DNA from: Ruegeria sp. EL01
Lineage (GTDB): Bacteria > Pseudomonadota > Alphaproteobacteria > Rhodobacterales > Rhodobacteraceae
Length of the DNA stretch: 64,000 bases
Direction: 5' to 3'
Assembly (NCBI RefSeq): GCF_900313035.1
Contig: NZ_OMPS01000046.1
Coordinates: 62,001 to 126,000 of the forward strand
The position numbers and the translations under genes are program-made. The notes under the pieces are model-generated. The model did no database searches. It was given only the letters and a program-made list of their open reading frames with translations, and was not told where the DNA came from. How positions within the stretch are numbered: position 1 is the stretch's first letter; every line of letters starts with the position of its first letter. This document shows positions 36,327 to 45,208 of this stretch, one piece after another.

Positions 36327-37223
36327 ATGGCAAATTACGCAAATCTCCCCGCGCCGACGCCTGAGGGCGGCCTGAACCGCTATATGCAGGAAATTCGCAA
36401 GTTTCCCCTGCTGGAGCCGGAAGAAGAATACATGCTGGCCAAGCGCTGGGTCGAAGAGCAAGACACTGAATCCGCGCATAAAATGGTCACGTCGCACCTG
36501 CGTCTGGCGGCCAAGATTGCTATGGGTTATCGCGGCTATGGTCTGCCGCAAGCCGAGGTTATTTCTGAGGCGAATGTAGGCCTTATGCAGGCCGTTAAGA
36601 AATTTGACCCGGAAAAAGGCTTCCGGTTGGCGACCTATGCGATGTGGTGGATTCGCGCCTCAATTCAGGAGTACGTCCTGAGATCGTGGTCGATGGTCAA
36701 ACTGGGAACAACCTCAGCTCAGAAGAAACTGTTCTTCAACCTGCGCAAAGCCAAAGCCCGTATTGGCGCCTTGGAAGAAGGTGACCTGCGTCCGGAGAAC
36801 GTTACAAGGATCGCGACTGATCTGGGCGTGACCGAAGATGAAGTGATCAGCATGAACCGCCGGATGTCCGGTGGTGATGCTTCGCTGAACGCGACGGTCG
36901 GGTCCGAAGGCGAAGGAACCATGCAATGGCAGGACTGGCTGGAAGATGAGGATGCCGACCAGGCCGGTGACTACGAAGCCCGGGACGAGCTGGAAGCACG
37001 TCGTGAGCTGCTTGCTGCTGCGCTAGATGTCCTGAATGACCGTGAGAAGGATATTCTGACGCAGCGCCGTCTGATGGACCAAGCGGTGACGCTGGAAGAA
37101 CTCAGCACGCAATACAATGTCAGCCGCGAACGTATCCGTCAGATCGAAGTGCGCGCGTTTGAGAAGCTGCAAAAGAAAATGCGCGAGTTGGCGCGTGAAA
37201 AGGGTATGCTGGCAACAGCCTGA
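36327..37223 (+). CDS. rpoH: heat-shock RNA polymerase sigma factor RpoH
   Basis: A 298-residue sigma-70-family factor that directs heat-shock and stress transcription. Region 2 contains HLRLAAKIAMGYRGYGLPQAEVISEANVGLMQAVKKFDPEKGFRLATYAMWWIRASIQEYVLRSW, and the RpoH box QKKLFFNLR is intact. Region 4 ends with SRERIRQIEVRAFEKLQ. Length and box fit RpoH rather than RpoD or RpoS. Rhodobacterales often have two rpoH genes; this may be RpoHI. A good sigma-32-type promoter lies upstream and a strong terminator follows. Confidence 0.95.
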   Translation: MANYANLPAPTPEGGLNRYMQEIRKFPLLEPEEEYMLAKRWVEEQDTESAHKMVTSHLRLAAKIAMGYRGYGLPQAEVISEANVGLMQAVKKFDPEKGFRLATYAMWWIRASIQEYVLRSWSMVKLGTTSAQKKLFFNLRKAKARIGALEEGDLRPENVTRIATDLGVTEDEVISMNRRMSGGDASLNATVGSEGEGTMQWQDWLEDEDADQAGDYEARDELEARRELLAAALDVLNDREKDILTQRRLMDQAVTLEELSTQYNVSRERIRQIEVRAFEKLQKKMRELAREKGMLATA

Positions 37224-37232
37224 TCAATAAAG

Positions 37233-37268
37233 AACTCAGCCCGCATGATAGGCGGGCTGAGTTTCGTT
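37233..37268 (+). terminator. intrinsic terminator of rpoH
   Basis: Perfect 12-bp arms AACTCAGCCCGC (37233-37244) and its complement (37252-37263) with a seven-base loop, followed by a T-rich TCGTTTT. It starts nine bases after the rpoH stop. Confidence 0.88.
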
Positions 37269-37346
37269 TTCTCAGGCGAATACCAAACCAAAACTGAATC
37301 TAGATTTAGAGTTTATATAAATAAACCAAATACGTGATAGAGTTAT

Positions 37347-38525
37347 TTAATTTAGGCGATCCCTGAAAACGCGCAGCATGTTTTCACCCATGACTTTGCG
37401 AATTTGAGCCTCGGTCACACCTTCGTCCAGCAACGCAGATGTCAGTGCTGCCAGTTCGGAGGTATCGAAAGCCGTTTCTACGGACCCATCATAGTCAGAT
37501 CCTAGCGAGACGTGATCTTCCCCAACGGTTTCGATCGAAACCTTGATCATCTTGGCAATACCTGACGGCGCAGTGTCACCGCAGGTCACGTCTGCCCAGT
37601 ACCCCATGCCGATAACACCACCGGTCGCTGCGATCTCTTGCATCAGGTCATCGGGATAGTTGCGCTTTACCGGACAAAATCCGTATAGCCCGCCATGGCT
37701 GACGATCAGCGGAACATCTGTCATCTGAATCACTTCACGTGCGACCCGAGGGCTGGAGTGGGCCAGATCAATGACAACAGGACGTTGAGCCAGTTCTTCA
37801 ACCACCTGCCGACCGAAGTCGGACAAGCCGGAATTGGCCTGCCCGTGTAGGGACCCGCCCAATTCGTTATCGAAGAAGTGATGTAGCCCAAACACCCGAT
37901 GCCCTGCGTCGAAAATCGCATCCAGATTGGCAAGATCGCCTTCCAGCGGATGGGACCCTTCGATCCCGAGAATACCGCCCACAATCTGTTCTCCATTGGC
38001 ACGCGCTTCCAGAATGCGGTCCAGATCGGCGCGGGTTTTGATAACCTTCAGACGCCCGTTCGACGCGGCCTCGAATCTGTGCAGCTTTTCGGCTTGATAG
38101 ATTGCTCGTTCCTTCAGGCTGTCCCAAGTGCGCAGCGGCCACAATTGACCTACGGCCAGCAAGGTAATGTTGTCGAATGCCTCGGCAGAGTTCGCCTCAT
38201 AATTCTGACCGGCCGGTGATTTGGTAACCGCAGTAAAGACTTGCAGGGCGACGTTGCCTTCGATCAGGCGCGGAATGTCAACCTGTCCACGCGTGCCACG
38301 CTCTGTCAGATCTCTGCTCCAGAGCAGCGGGTCGGCATGCAGATCCCCTATGATCAGTGTTTCATGCAATTCGGCAGCCCGGTCCGAAACCGGGTAAGGA
38401 TCATGATCAATCACGCCGTTACGCGCACTCTCGATGTAGGGTGGCAAAAAGACGAAGAAAATCACCGCTCCAGCGATCAGGGCCAACACGATCAAGCCGC
38501 CAACCCATTTCAAAAATCTACCCAT
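37347..38525 (-). CDS. membrane dipeptidase, M19 (renal dipeptidase) family
   Basis: A 392-residue zinc dipeptidase with an N-terminal membrane anchor (LKWVGGLIVLALIAGAVIFFVFLPPYI, residues about 4-30). The M19 zinc ligands appear in IIGDLHADPLLWSRD, GIEGSHPLEGDLANLDAIFDAGHRVFGLHHF, VVIDLAHSS, IVSHGGLYG and SLGSDYDG. It cleaves dipeptides outside the inner membrane. The ATG at 38525 with GGGAGAG upstream is the real start, since the 90 residues before it in the same frame have no family resemblance. It is divergent from the Gfo/Idh gene. Confidence 0.9.
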   Translation of the reverse strand: MGRFLKWVGGLIVLALIAGAVIFFVFLPPYIESARNGVIDHDPYPVSDRAAELHETLIIGDLHADPLLWSRDLTERGTRGQVDIPRLIEGNVALQVFTAVTKSPAGQNYEANSAEAFDNITLLAVGQLWPLRTWDSLKERAIYQAEKLHRFEAASNGRLKVIKTRADLDRILEARANGEQIVGGILGIEGSHPLEGDLANLDAIFDAGHRVFGLHHFFDNELGGSLHGQANSGLSDFGRQVVEELAQRPVVIDLAHSSPRVAREVIQMTDVPLIVSHGGLYGFCPVKRNYPDDLMQEIAATGGVIGMGYWADVTCGDTAPSGIAKMIKVSIETVGEDHVSLGSDYDGSVETAFDTSELAALTSALLDEGVTEAQIRKVMGENMLRVFRDRLN

Positions 38526-38671
38526 CTGCTCTCTCCCAAAATGCACCTGCAGATTACGATGCGACGCGGCTGAGAAAAGCCTGACTTGGCGTCGGTTGCT
38601 TGTTAAAGATGTCGGGTCGGCGGAAATCCTATGGATCCAAAGGTTTCGGCGTCCAACTGATGGAGAGAGTG

Positions 38672-39646
38672 ATGGAAAAACCAGTTCAGTGGGGTGTGTT
38701 GGGTGCGGCCAAATTTGCACGTCAATACATGGCGCCTGCCATCCACGGCGCAAACGGGGCGCGATTGTCCGGACTGGCGACGTCTGATCCGGCAAAGGCC
38801 GCGCCGTTCCAGGAATTTTGTCCTGATCTTAACGTCTACGATGGCTACGACGCTCTGCTTGCTGACCCAAACATTGACGCCGTCTATATCCCGCTGCCTA
38901 ACCACCTGCATGTCGAATGGAGCTTGAAGGCTTTGGAGGCGGGCAAACAGGTGTTGTGCGAAAAGCCAATGACGATGCGGGCGCACGAATTTGACGCTTT
39001 GATCCAGAAACGTGACGACACTGGCCTGCTCGCCGCCGAGGCCTATATGATCGTGCATCATCCCCAATGGCAGATGGTCCGGAAGCTCATCGCCGATGGG
39101 GCGATCGGCAAACTCGCGCATGTGACGGGCGCGTTCAGTTTTGACAACCGCACGGACACCACGAACATCCGCAATCGCGCTGAAACGGGTGGGGGAGGTC
39201 TGCGGGACATTGGCGTCTATGTGATCGGCAGCGCCCGATATGCCACCGGGCAAGAACCGGTGACGGTTCAGTCGGCGATCCGATGGGAAAACGGTATCGA
39301 CAGTTTCACCGAAATTCGCGCTCAGTTTCCCGACTTTACCTATTCAAGCTATGTCTCGATCCGAATGCACCCCCATCAAGAGATGGTGTTTCACGGTGAG
39401 CGCGGAGTGATCCGCCTGACCGCCCCGTTCAATGCACGGGTGTTCGGTGAAGCGCGGGTTGAACTGCACCGGCCAGGGCTTGAGGTACAACTTACACGCT
39501 TCCCGGGGGACGATCATTACAAACTGCAGGTCGAAGCCTTCTGTCGCTCGGTGCGGGGTGATGCTGAGTACCCATGCCCGCTAGAGTTTTCGCGCGGAAC
39601 GCAGGACATGATCGACCAGATCTTCGAAGGGGCTGTTTCGCTGTAG
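38672..39646 (+). CDS. Gfo/Idh/MocA-family oxidoreductase
   Basis: A 324-residue NAD(P)-dependent oxidoreductase. The N-terminal Rossmann domain has WGVLGAAKFARQYMAPAIHG (lacking the full GxGxxG), YIPLPNHLHVEWSLKALEAGKQVLCEKPMTM with the EKP motif, and the C-terminal domain contains GGGGLRDIGVYVIGSARYATG. Such enzymes act on sugars, inositols or trans-1,2-dihydrobenzenediol. The substrate is not determinable. The ATG at 38672 fits GGAGAG upstream; earlier starts lie in the divergent promoter region. Confidence 0.88.
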   Translation: MEKPVQWGVLGAAKFARQYMAPAIHGANGARLSGLATSDPAKAAPFQEFCPDLNVYDGYDALLADPNIDAVYIPLPNHLHVEWSLKALEAGKQVLCEKPMTMRAHEFDALIQKRDDTGLLAAEAYMIVHHPQWQMVRKLIADGAIGKLAHVTGAFSFDNRTDTTNIRNRAETGGGGLRDIGVYVIGSARYATGQEPVTVQSAIRWENGIDSFTEIRAQFPDFTYSSYVSIRMHPHQEMVFHGERGVIRLTAPFNARVFGEARVELHRPGLEVQLTRFPGDDHYKLQVEAFCRSVRGDAEYPCPLEFSRGTQDMIDQIFEGAVSL

Positions 39647-39704
39647 CTTGCCATGCCGACCGTCGCCTGGTTATTCTGTCTCCGACCCATTCAGGAGAGG
39701 ATAA

Positions 39705-39974
39705 ATGGCCGGAGGCTGGGCGCGCGACGGCGCGGTAAGCGAACAGATCGAGGCGTCGATATCTGATGAACTGGCGCGGATGCGGTCGCAAAAGCGACCC
39801 GTCGGCGACAGCCTGACCCATTGTGCCGAATGCGAAGAACCGATCCCTGAAAAGCGACGTCTCGCACTGCCCGGGGTCAAACTGTGCATGGAGTGTCAGC
39901 AGGAACGCGACAGTTCGTTTCAGTCCCGTGGCGGGATCAACCGCCGGGGGTTAAAGGACAGTCAGTTGAAGTGA
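39705..39974 (+). CDS. DksA/TraR-family C4 zinc-finger protein
   Basis: An 89-residue relative of DksA/TraR. The zinc finger CAECEEPIPEKRRLALPGVKLCMECQ (four cysteines) is intact, but the long N-terminal coiled-coil of DksA is missing, so it may bind RNA polymerase only weakly or act in another way. It follows the Gfo/Idh gene by 58 bp. RBS GGAGAGG precedes the ATG. Confidence 0.85.
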   Translation: MAGGWARDGAVSEQIEASISDELARMRSQKRPVGDSLTHCAECEEPIPEKRRLALPGVKLCMECQQERDSSFQSRGGINRRGLKDSQLK

Positions 39975-40092
39975 GGTTTTTAGTGTCTGGTTGGAGCCCA
40001 AAACGCACGCCACAAGACAAAGAAATACGGCGGCTTTTGACTTGAAATTTGCATCTAGTTGACGCCAAGCTGAGTCCGGCGGAACAACACAA

Positions 40093-41127
40093 ATGGGCAA
40101 GACTATGGACAGACTAGGAGAAGTGTTAAAATTTGTAGACTTCAAATGTCCCGGGATCGAAATAGCTCCGTACTTTGCTCCGATGATTCCAAAAGCCAAG
40201 CATAACAATGCATTTACCTTAGACGTGTTTAGTGCACCGGTGCTTCGCGAGAAGGGTAAAGATGACCCCAACGTGAGGGATTTTGTCGAGAATATCGAGG
40301 AAGTCGACTTTGTTGGCGACGCATGCAGTATTGACGCGATGCTTCACAACCATGAAAATTATGGCCAATTTCAATACATTGTTTCATCTCATAATTTTGA
40401 ACACCTCCCGAATCCTATTAAGTTCTTGATTGGCTGCTCACGTGTGCTGCGCCCGGGAGGCTACATAAGCATGGCGATCCCAGACTATCGTGCATGCTTT
40501 GATCATTTTCGTTTTCCCACAAAGCTTTCTGATTGGTTGTTGGCTTACCATGGCCAAAGTGAACAACCGAGCCCGGAAGTTGTGTTTGATTTTATTTCAA
40601 ACCATTCCGCTTACATGGTGGAGGGAGCAGGCAAAGTTGGGTGCAATTTTGCGTCTGACAACCCGGACGATTTTGAGCTGACCGGTAATGTAGTCTCTGC
40701 CTACGAGGCTTACAGGCACGCCAAGCAGCAAGACCATAATGAGTATCACGATGCTCACTGTTCGGTTCTCACAAATACGAGCTTCAAGTTGCTCGTAAGT
40801 GACTTGATTAGGATCGGTCTGGTTGACCTTGAAATTGTCGAAGTCAGTGATGTGAGTGGCCTTGAGTTTTTCGCTCATTTAAGAAAGCCCGAACAAGATG
40901 AAAAACCAAAGCAGAGCGATACTGAAGTCTCTCGTTTGACACGAGAAGATCAACTGCGGGAGGTGTCGCGCTCACTAGGTGCAACGGCATTTCCCCATAG
41001 GTCATTCGATGACAGTTGGGCAGAGCGTCACGCTGTTTTGGAGGAGCGCGACCGCCTTGCCTCTGAGTTGAGGCATGTGGTTCGTTACCCTTGGAAAAAC
41101 ATCAAAAGGTTTTTACGCCGCGTTTAG
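40093..41127 (+). CDS. class I SAM-dependent methyltransferase, low GC
   Basis: A 344-residue protein with a Methyltransf_11-like core. DFKCPGIEIAPYFAPMIPK holds the SAM glycine-acid pattern, YIVSSHNFEHLPNPIKFLIGCSRVLRPGGYISMAIPD the post-I and C-terminal strand. The last ~80 residues are polar and coiled-coil-like (SDTEVSRLTREDQLREVSRSL). The GC content is visibly lower (hand-counted lines at 38% and 45%) than a nearby line at 63%, suggesting recent transfer. The flanks hold no recognisable mobile gene. Its acceptor is unknown; similar proteins are often found with glycan genes. Confidence 0.7.
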   Translation: MGKTMDRLGEVLKFVDFKCPGIEIAPYFAPMIPKAKHNNAFTLDVFSAPVLREKGKDDPNVRDFVENIEEVDFVGDACSIDAMLHNHENYGQFQYIVSSHNFEHLPNPIKFLIGCSRVLRPGGYISMAIPDYRACFDHFRFPTKLSDWLLAYHGQSEQPSPEVVFDFISNHSAYMVEGAGKVGCNFASDNPDDFELTGNVVSAYEAYRHAKQQDHNEYHDAHCSVLTNTSFKLLVSDLIRIGLVDLEIVEVSDVSGLEFFAHLRKPEQDEKPKQSDTEVSRLTREDQLREVSRSLGATAFPHRSFDDSWAERHAVLEERDRLASELRHVVRYPWKNIKRFLRRV

Positions 41128-41377
41128 GCTGTGTTGTACAAAGACCGGCCTAAGTTCACTGCTTGATCCAGTGTGGTCGCAGGCGGGGCCAAGCATAACC
41201 GCCAAGACAAGCCACAAGACGATGAGTTGGCAAGATTACAGCGGGGCGCAGAGACAGCGTGGATATCTGACAGCCTAGTTCGATCCGGCGCAACCCGCTG
41301 ATTGTTACAAGCGCAACGAATGACTGCGATCTCTGCGAGTAGATAATTGCCCAGGCCGTTACCGACCTGGACAACGT
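41128..41377. other. intergenic region after the low-GC methyltransferase
   Basis: 250 bp with no supported gene. Short open frames (for example 41075-41278 plus strand) lack a ribosome binding site and any resemblance I recognise. It could be eroded DNA from the transfer event, but no mobile-element feature is seen. Confidence 0.35.
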
Positions 41378-43198
41378 TTACCCCTCCATAGCTTCCAGTT
41401 CGTCAATGAAGCCGGAAATCATCGAAAGACCTTTGTCCCAGAACTTTGGGTCACTGGCGTCCAACGCGAACGGGGCCAGCAGCTCCGAGTGGTGCTTTGA
41501 TCCACCGGCGCGCAGCATCTCAAAATACTTGTCCTCGAACCCGTCTGCGCCGCTTTCGTAGACCGAGTAGAGCGCATTTACCAAGCCATCGCCGAACGCA
41601 TAGGCGTAGACATAGAAGGGCGAGTGGACGAAATGCGGGATATAGGCCCAGAAGGTCTCGTACCCGTCCATGAATTCGAATGCCGGACCAAGGCTTTCGG
41701 CCTGAACGCTCATCCACAAGGCGTTGATGTCGTCCGGGGTTAGCTCACCTTCGCGGCGGGCGGCGTGGAGTTTGCATTCAAAGTCGTAAAACGCGATCTG
41801 GCGGACCACGGTGTTGATCATGTCCTCAACCTTACCGGCCAGCAGAATTTTACGCTGTTCGGGTGTTTCGGCCTGATCCAGCATTGTGCGGAAGGTCAGC
41901 ATCTCACCAAACACTGACGCTGTCTCGGCCAGCGTCAGCGGAGTGGATGACAACATCTCACCCTGATCGGCGGCCAGAACCTGATGCACGCCATGGCCCA
42001 GCTCATGCGCCAGGGTCATCACATCGCGCGGTTTTCCAAGGTAGTTGAGCATGACATATGGGTGCACATCGGTAACCGTGGGATGCGCAAAGGCACCCGG
42101 AGCTTTACCGGGCTTTACGGCAGCGTCGATCCAGCCTTTTGAGAAGAAGGGCGCCGCAATCTCGCCCATGCGTGGATCAAAGGCGTTATATGCGTCCATA
42201 ACCATCGTTTCGGCCTTGGCCCAGTCGACAACCCTTGTGTCTTCCATCGGCAAGGGCGCGTTACGGTCCCAGACTTGCATGACGTCCAGACCCAGCCATT
42301 TGCGCTTTAGCTCATAATAGCGATGGCTCAGCTTCGGGTACGCGGCAACGACCGCTTCGCGCAGCGCTTCGACCACTTCGGGTTCAACGTCGTTGGATAG
42401 GTGGCGCCCTGTTTGCGCGGTCGGCATGTTGCGCCAGCGATCAAGGATTTCTTTTTCCTTGGCCTGCGTGTTGTGAACGCGGGCAAAGGTCTTGATGTTT
42501 CCCTGAAACACGGATGCCAGTTCCCGGGACGCGGCCTCGCGTTTGCTGCGATCCTGTTCGGTCAGAAGGTTCAGCGTGCCTTCGATGTTCAGCTCATCGC
42601 CATCAACCGTGAAGGTCAGGCCCGCAATGGTTTCGTCGAACAAACGCTCCCACGCGTCGCCAACAACCCCGAGATCGTGGAGGAATTTTTCCAACTCGTC
42701 CGACAATTGGTATGGCTTCATGGCACGGATACGTCGGAAGACCGGCTCATATCGGGCCAAATCTGCATTGGCGGTGAATTGCGCCTTTAACGCTTCGTCA
42801 TCGATCCTGTTGATCTCAAGCGTGAAGAACACAAGCGGCGTTGTGAAGATCGTGATCTTCTCTTGCATGTCTGACAGGAATTTGGCGCGCTCGGCATCGG
42901 TGGTCAGCTGATAGTACCGCAGGCCCGCGAATGACATGATCCGCCCGGCGATGGAGTTGATCTTTTCGTTGCGCAGCACACAGGTCAGCAGACCCTGGGC
43001 ATCCAGATCGGCCAATTTTCCTTCGTAGTCCGCGGCAAAGGATGCGCATTCCCCTTCAAGCCAATCCAGATCGCGGGACAGTTCCGGCGCGTCTTCCGAG
43101 GTGTAGAGATCGCTCAGATCCCATTCCGGGAGGTTGCCCAGATCATCGGCGCCGCCACCTGCATTTGCATCACGGACGGGAAAGGGAAAGTCGCGCAT
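41378..43198 (-). CDS. pepF: oligoendopeptidase F, M3 family
   Basis: A 606-residue cytoplasmic zinc metallopeptidase that degrades oligopeptides. The M3 zinc motif is HELGHGVHQVLA (about residue 393), with the downstream glutamate in LAETASVFGEML. The N-terminal helical region (WDLSDLYTSEDAPELSRDLDWLEGECASF) and C-terminal HHSELLAPFALDASD are typical of the PepF/PZ-A group. It begins at the ATG at 43198 and is 82 bp from the alpha/beta hydrolase on the same strand. Confidence 0.92.
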   Translation of the reverse strand: MRDFPFPVRDANAGGGADDLGNLPEWDLSDLYTSEDAPELSRDLDWLEGECASFAADYEGKLADLDAQGLLTCVLRNEKINSIAGRIMSFAGLRYYQLTTDAERAKFLSDMQEKITIFTTPLVFFTLEINRIDDEALKAQFTANADLARYEPVFRRIRAMKPYQLSDELEKFLHDLGVVGDAWERLFDETIAGLTFTVDGDELNIEGTLNLLTEQDRSKREAASRELASVFQGNIKTFARVHNTQAKEKEILDRWRNMPTAQTGRHLSNDVEPEVVEALREAVVAAYPKLSHRYYELKRKWLGLDVMQVWDRNAPLPMEDTRVVDWAKAETMVMDAYNAFDPRMGEIAAPFFSKGWIDAAVKPGKAPGAFAHPTVTDVHPYVMLNYLGKPRDVMTLAHELGHGVHQVLAADQGEMLSSTPLTLAETASVFGEMLTFRTMLDQAETPEQRKILLAGKVEDMINTVVRQIAFYDFECKLHAARREGELTPDDINALWMSVQAESLGPAFEFMDGYETFWAYIPHFVHSPFYVYAYAFGDGLVNALYSVYESGADGFEDKYFEMLRAGGSKHHSELLAPFALDASDPKFWDKGLSMISGFIDELEAMEG

Positions 43199-43280
43199 GG
43201 ATCACCTATTGAAGACTGCTTTGCGCAACATCTAGGGATGGCGCGCCCGGATCACAAGCAAGCAGTTCTTGGGTGATTGA

Positions 43281-44258
43281 TCAACGCGACATTGCTGGTT
43301 TTGGTGCGCGGGTCGATTGAGCGGCCTGAAAATGCGCGGTGAGCTGATCGAAGACCGGCCCCCGGACTTCTGGCGCTTCCATAAGCACCTCATGCTCTCC
43401 ATTTGGAATTTCAACCAACTTGCCATTGGGCCAGTTGGCGATGCGGGCGCGGATCGCTTTGCGATCCACGATTTGCTCATGTGCGCCCATGAATGTCAGG
43501 CAAGGTATCGCCGGAGCGGGTTGTTCCATAAGCCAGACGCATTCATTCAGCGCCTCACGCAACCAAAGATTGGATGGTGCGCCCAATGCCAACTCTGGAT
43601 GAGCTGTCAACTGGTCCTGCATCATCTTGAATCTAGCCGGATCACGGGTCAGCACGTTCCCGTCGAACGGTTGCGACAGAACATAGCTTTCCAGCGTCGT
43701 CGTCGGAGGCGTCTTTTCCCCAAGCCCCAGGCGCGTTCCCCAATAGGCTGTCACCCGGCTGAGCGGTTTCATGATCGGTGTGAAGAAAATTCCCCACATG
43801 GGTCCGGTAAAGGCGCAAGCGGCAAAGCAATCGTGCTCGATCACCGCCCGCAGGCCGATGGCGCCGCCCATCGAGTGACCGATGACATACCAAGGCTGCG
43901 GCAGATTAAGCTCGGTCGCCAGGTCAAGGGTCGCCTGCACGTCATGTTGGTAGTCAGGGAAGTGGTCAATGTGACCCACGCGCCGGTCGTCCAACAGCCG
44001 ATCAGCCAATCCCTGACCGCGCCAGTCCACCCCAAGCATGGCAAAGCCACGCTCGACGAACTCACGGGCCGTGCTGCCGTATTTTTCGACATATTCCGTA
44101 CGGCCCGGAAACATCATCACGGTTCCGGTCGCCTCGCCCTCGGGCAACCAATGGCCAACGCGAATGCGTTTGCCATCCGTCGTTTTCAGCCAATGGGCAA
44201 CGCCACCGGCTGGTCCGCCGGCCACGTCTTCAAATAAAGGGGCCGGCGAAAATTCCAT
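43281..44258 (-). CDS. alpha/beta hydrolase (monoacylglycerol lipase/lysophospholipase-like)
   Basis: A 325-residue serine hydrolase of the S33/Hydrolase_4 type. The oxyanion block is MMFPGRTEYVEKYG, the nucleophile elbow GHSMGGAIGLRA (catalytic serine), the acid site is in PCLTFMGAHEQIVDRKA, and the histidine in IPNGEHEVLMEAPE. Such enzymes act on monoacylglycerol or lysophospholipid. Its ATG overlaps the stop of the SCP2 gene by one base (TGATG), so they are translationally coupled. The two may work on lipids. Confidence 0.85.
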   Translation of the reverse strand: MEFSPAPLFEDVAGGPAGGVAHWLKTTDGKRIRVGHWLPEGEATGTVMMFPGRTEYVEKYGSTAREFVERGFAMLGVDWRGQGLADRLLDDRRVGHIDHFPDYQHDVQATLDLATELNLPQPWYVIGHSMGGAIGLRAVIEHDCFAACAFTGPMWGIFFTPIMKPLSRVTAYWGTRLGLGEKTPPTTTLESYVLSQPFDGNVLTRDPARFKMMQDQLTAHPELALGAPSNLWLREALNECVWLMEQPAPAIPCLTFMGAHEQIVDRKAIRARIANWPNGKLVEIPNGEHEVLMEAPEVRGPVFDQLTAHFQAAQSTRAPKPAMSR

Positions 44259-44548
44259 CAGGCCAGCACCGAAGCAAGTTTCATGGCAATCCCCATGTCT
44301 CCGTCGACACTCAGCATGCCGGACATGAACGCACCAGTTGGGTTCAGTTCGCCGCTGAGGATCTGTTCAAACGTATCAGCATCAGCACTGAGGGTTACGT
44401 CTGCATCATCATCGCTCACCCGAGCACCGCTTGCATCCAGAACGATAGAGCCCTGATCGGCGATGGCAAATTTCGCGGACGCATCAAAGTCACCGCCCGA
44501 GAGTTTTTCGTTCAGAACCTCTGCGGCTTTTTCCAGAATGTCGCTCAT
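44258..44548 (-). CDS. SCP2 sterol/lipid-carrier domain protein
   Basis: A 96-residue single-domain SCP2 protein (SGGDFDASAKFAIADQGSIVLDASGARVSDDDADVTLSADADTFEQILSGELNPTGAFMSGMLSVDGDMGIAMKLASVL). SCP2 proteins bind lipids such as sterols, fatty acyl-CoA or quinones. The ATG at 44548 has GAGGA six bases upstream. It overlaps the hydrolase gene by one base and is divergent from the TPR gene. Confidence 0.88.
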   Translation of the reverse strand: MSDILEKAAEVLNEKLSGGDFDASAKFAIADQGSIVLDASGARVSDDDADVTLSADADTFEQILSGELNPTGAFMSGMLSVDGDMGIAMKLASVLA

Positions 44549-44617
44549 GATTTTCCTCATATTGTTTATGCGCCGTGAATGGACATCTTCGGCCGCAACG
44601 CTACACTGAGCATTGTT

Positions 44618-45187
44618 ATGGGCATTGCAATCAACAATCTCAAAGGTACCGTTGCGGCACTTGCAGCACTAGTCATGTTTTCCACCAGTTGCATTGCGCA
44701 ACAAGCCGATTCGCGTGACGAGGACGCGTTGTTGCAACAACTGATCTTGGCAACGCCGGAACAGGCCACCGGAATCGACCGTCAATTGCAGGCGCTCTGG
44801 TCGCAATCAGGGTCTGCGTCGGCCGATCTGTTGTTGGAGCGTGGGCGCGAAGCACTGGACAATGGTGATGTGGACGTTGCCATCGAACATCTGACGGCGC
44901 TGACCGATCATGCACCTGAGTTCGCGGAAGGCTGGCATCTGCGAGCATCAGCCTTTTTCGGGATCGAGCGGTTTGGGATGGCGGCTGCCGATCTGGAGTA
45001 CGCTCTGACATTGAACCCCAAGAACTACGAAGCCATCTATGGCCTTGGCCTTATTTTTGAGGTTCTGGAGCAACCTGAAAAAGCCTATGACGCGTACTCT
45101 CGCGCTTTGGCTATACATCCCCATCATGAAGAAGTAACCAATGCCGTGAATCGCCTAAAGCCTCAGATTGAAGGCAAGGCGCTCTAA
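44618..45187 (+). CDS. exported TPR-repeat protein
   Basis: A 189-residue protein with a cleavable or lipoprotein-type signal (GTVAALAALVMFSTSCIAQQ) and two to three tetratricopeptide repeats in the second half (SADLLLERGREALDNGDVDVAIEHLTALTDHAPEFAEGWHLRASAFFGIERFGMAAADLEYALTLNPKNYEAIYGLGLIFEVLEQPEKAYDAYSRALAIHPHH). TPR proteins form protein-protein scaffolds. The ATG at 44618 is preferred because it gives a normal signal peptide; the ATG at 44579 also fits. It is 21 bp before the helicase gene, so it may be co-transcribed. Confidence 0.75.
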   Translation: MGIAINNLKGTVAALAALVMFSTSCIAQQADSRDEDALLQQLILATPEQATGIDRQLQALWSQSGSASADLLLERGREALDNGDVDVAIEHLTALTDHAPEFAEGWHLRASAFFGIERFGMAAADLEYALTLNPKNYEAIYGLGLIFEVLEQPEKAYDAYSRALAIHPHHEEVTNAVNRLKPQIEGKAL

Positions 45188-45208
45188 GGTCCAGGGCAGG
45201 GGGCAAAG

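Noticed and set aside
37311..37326. GTTTAT-ATAA-ATAAAC palindrome between rpoH and the dipeptidase gene
   Set aside because: Pure AT sequence between convergent genes; likely chance or an AT-rich end of transcription.
41128..41377. Transposase remnant
   Set aside because: Short frames read through the region, but none shows transposase motifs or terminal inverted repeats.
43317..44237. 306-codon plus-strand open frame over the alpha/beta hydrolase
   Set aside because: Antisense to a gene with complete catalytic motifs; no ribosome binding site.
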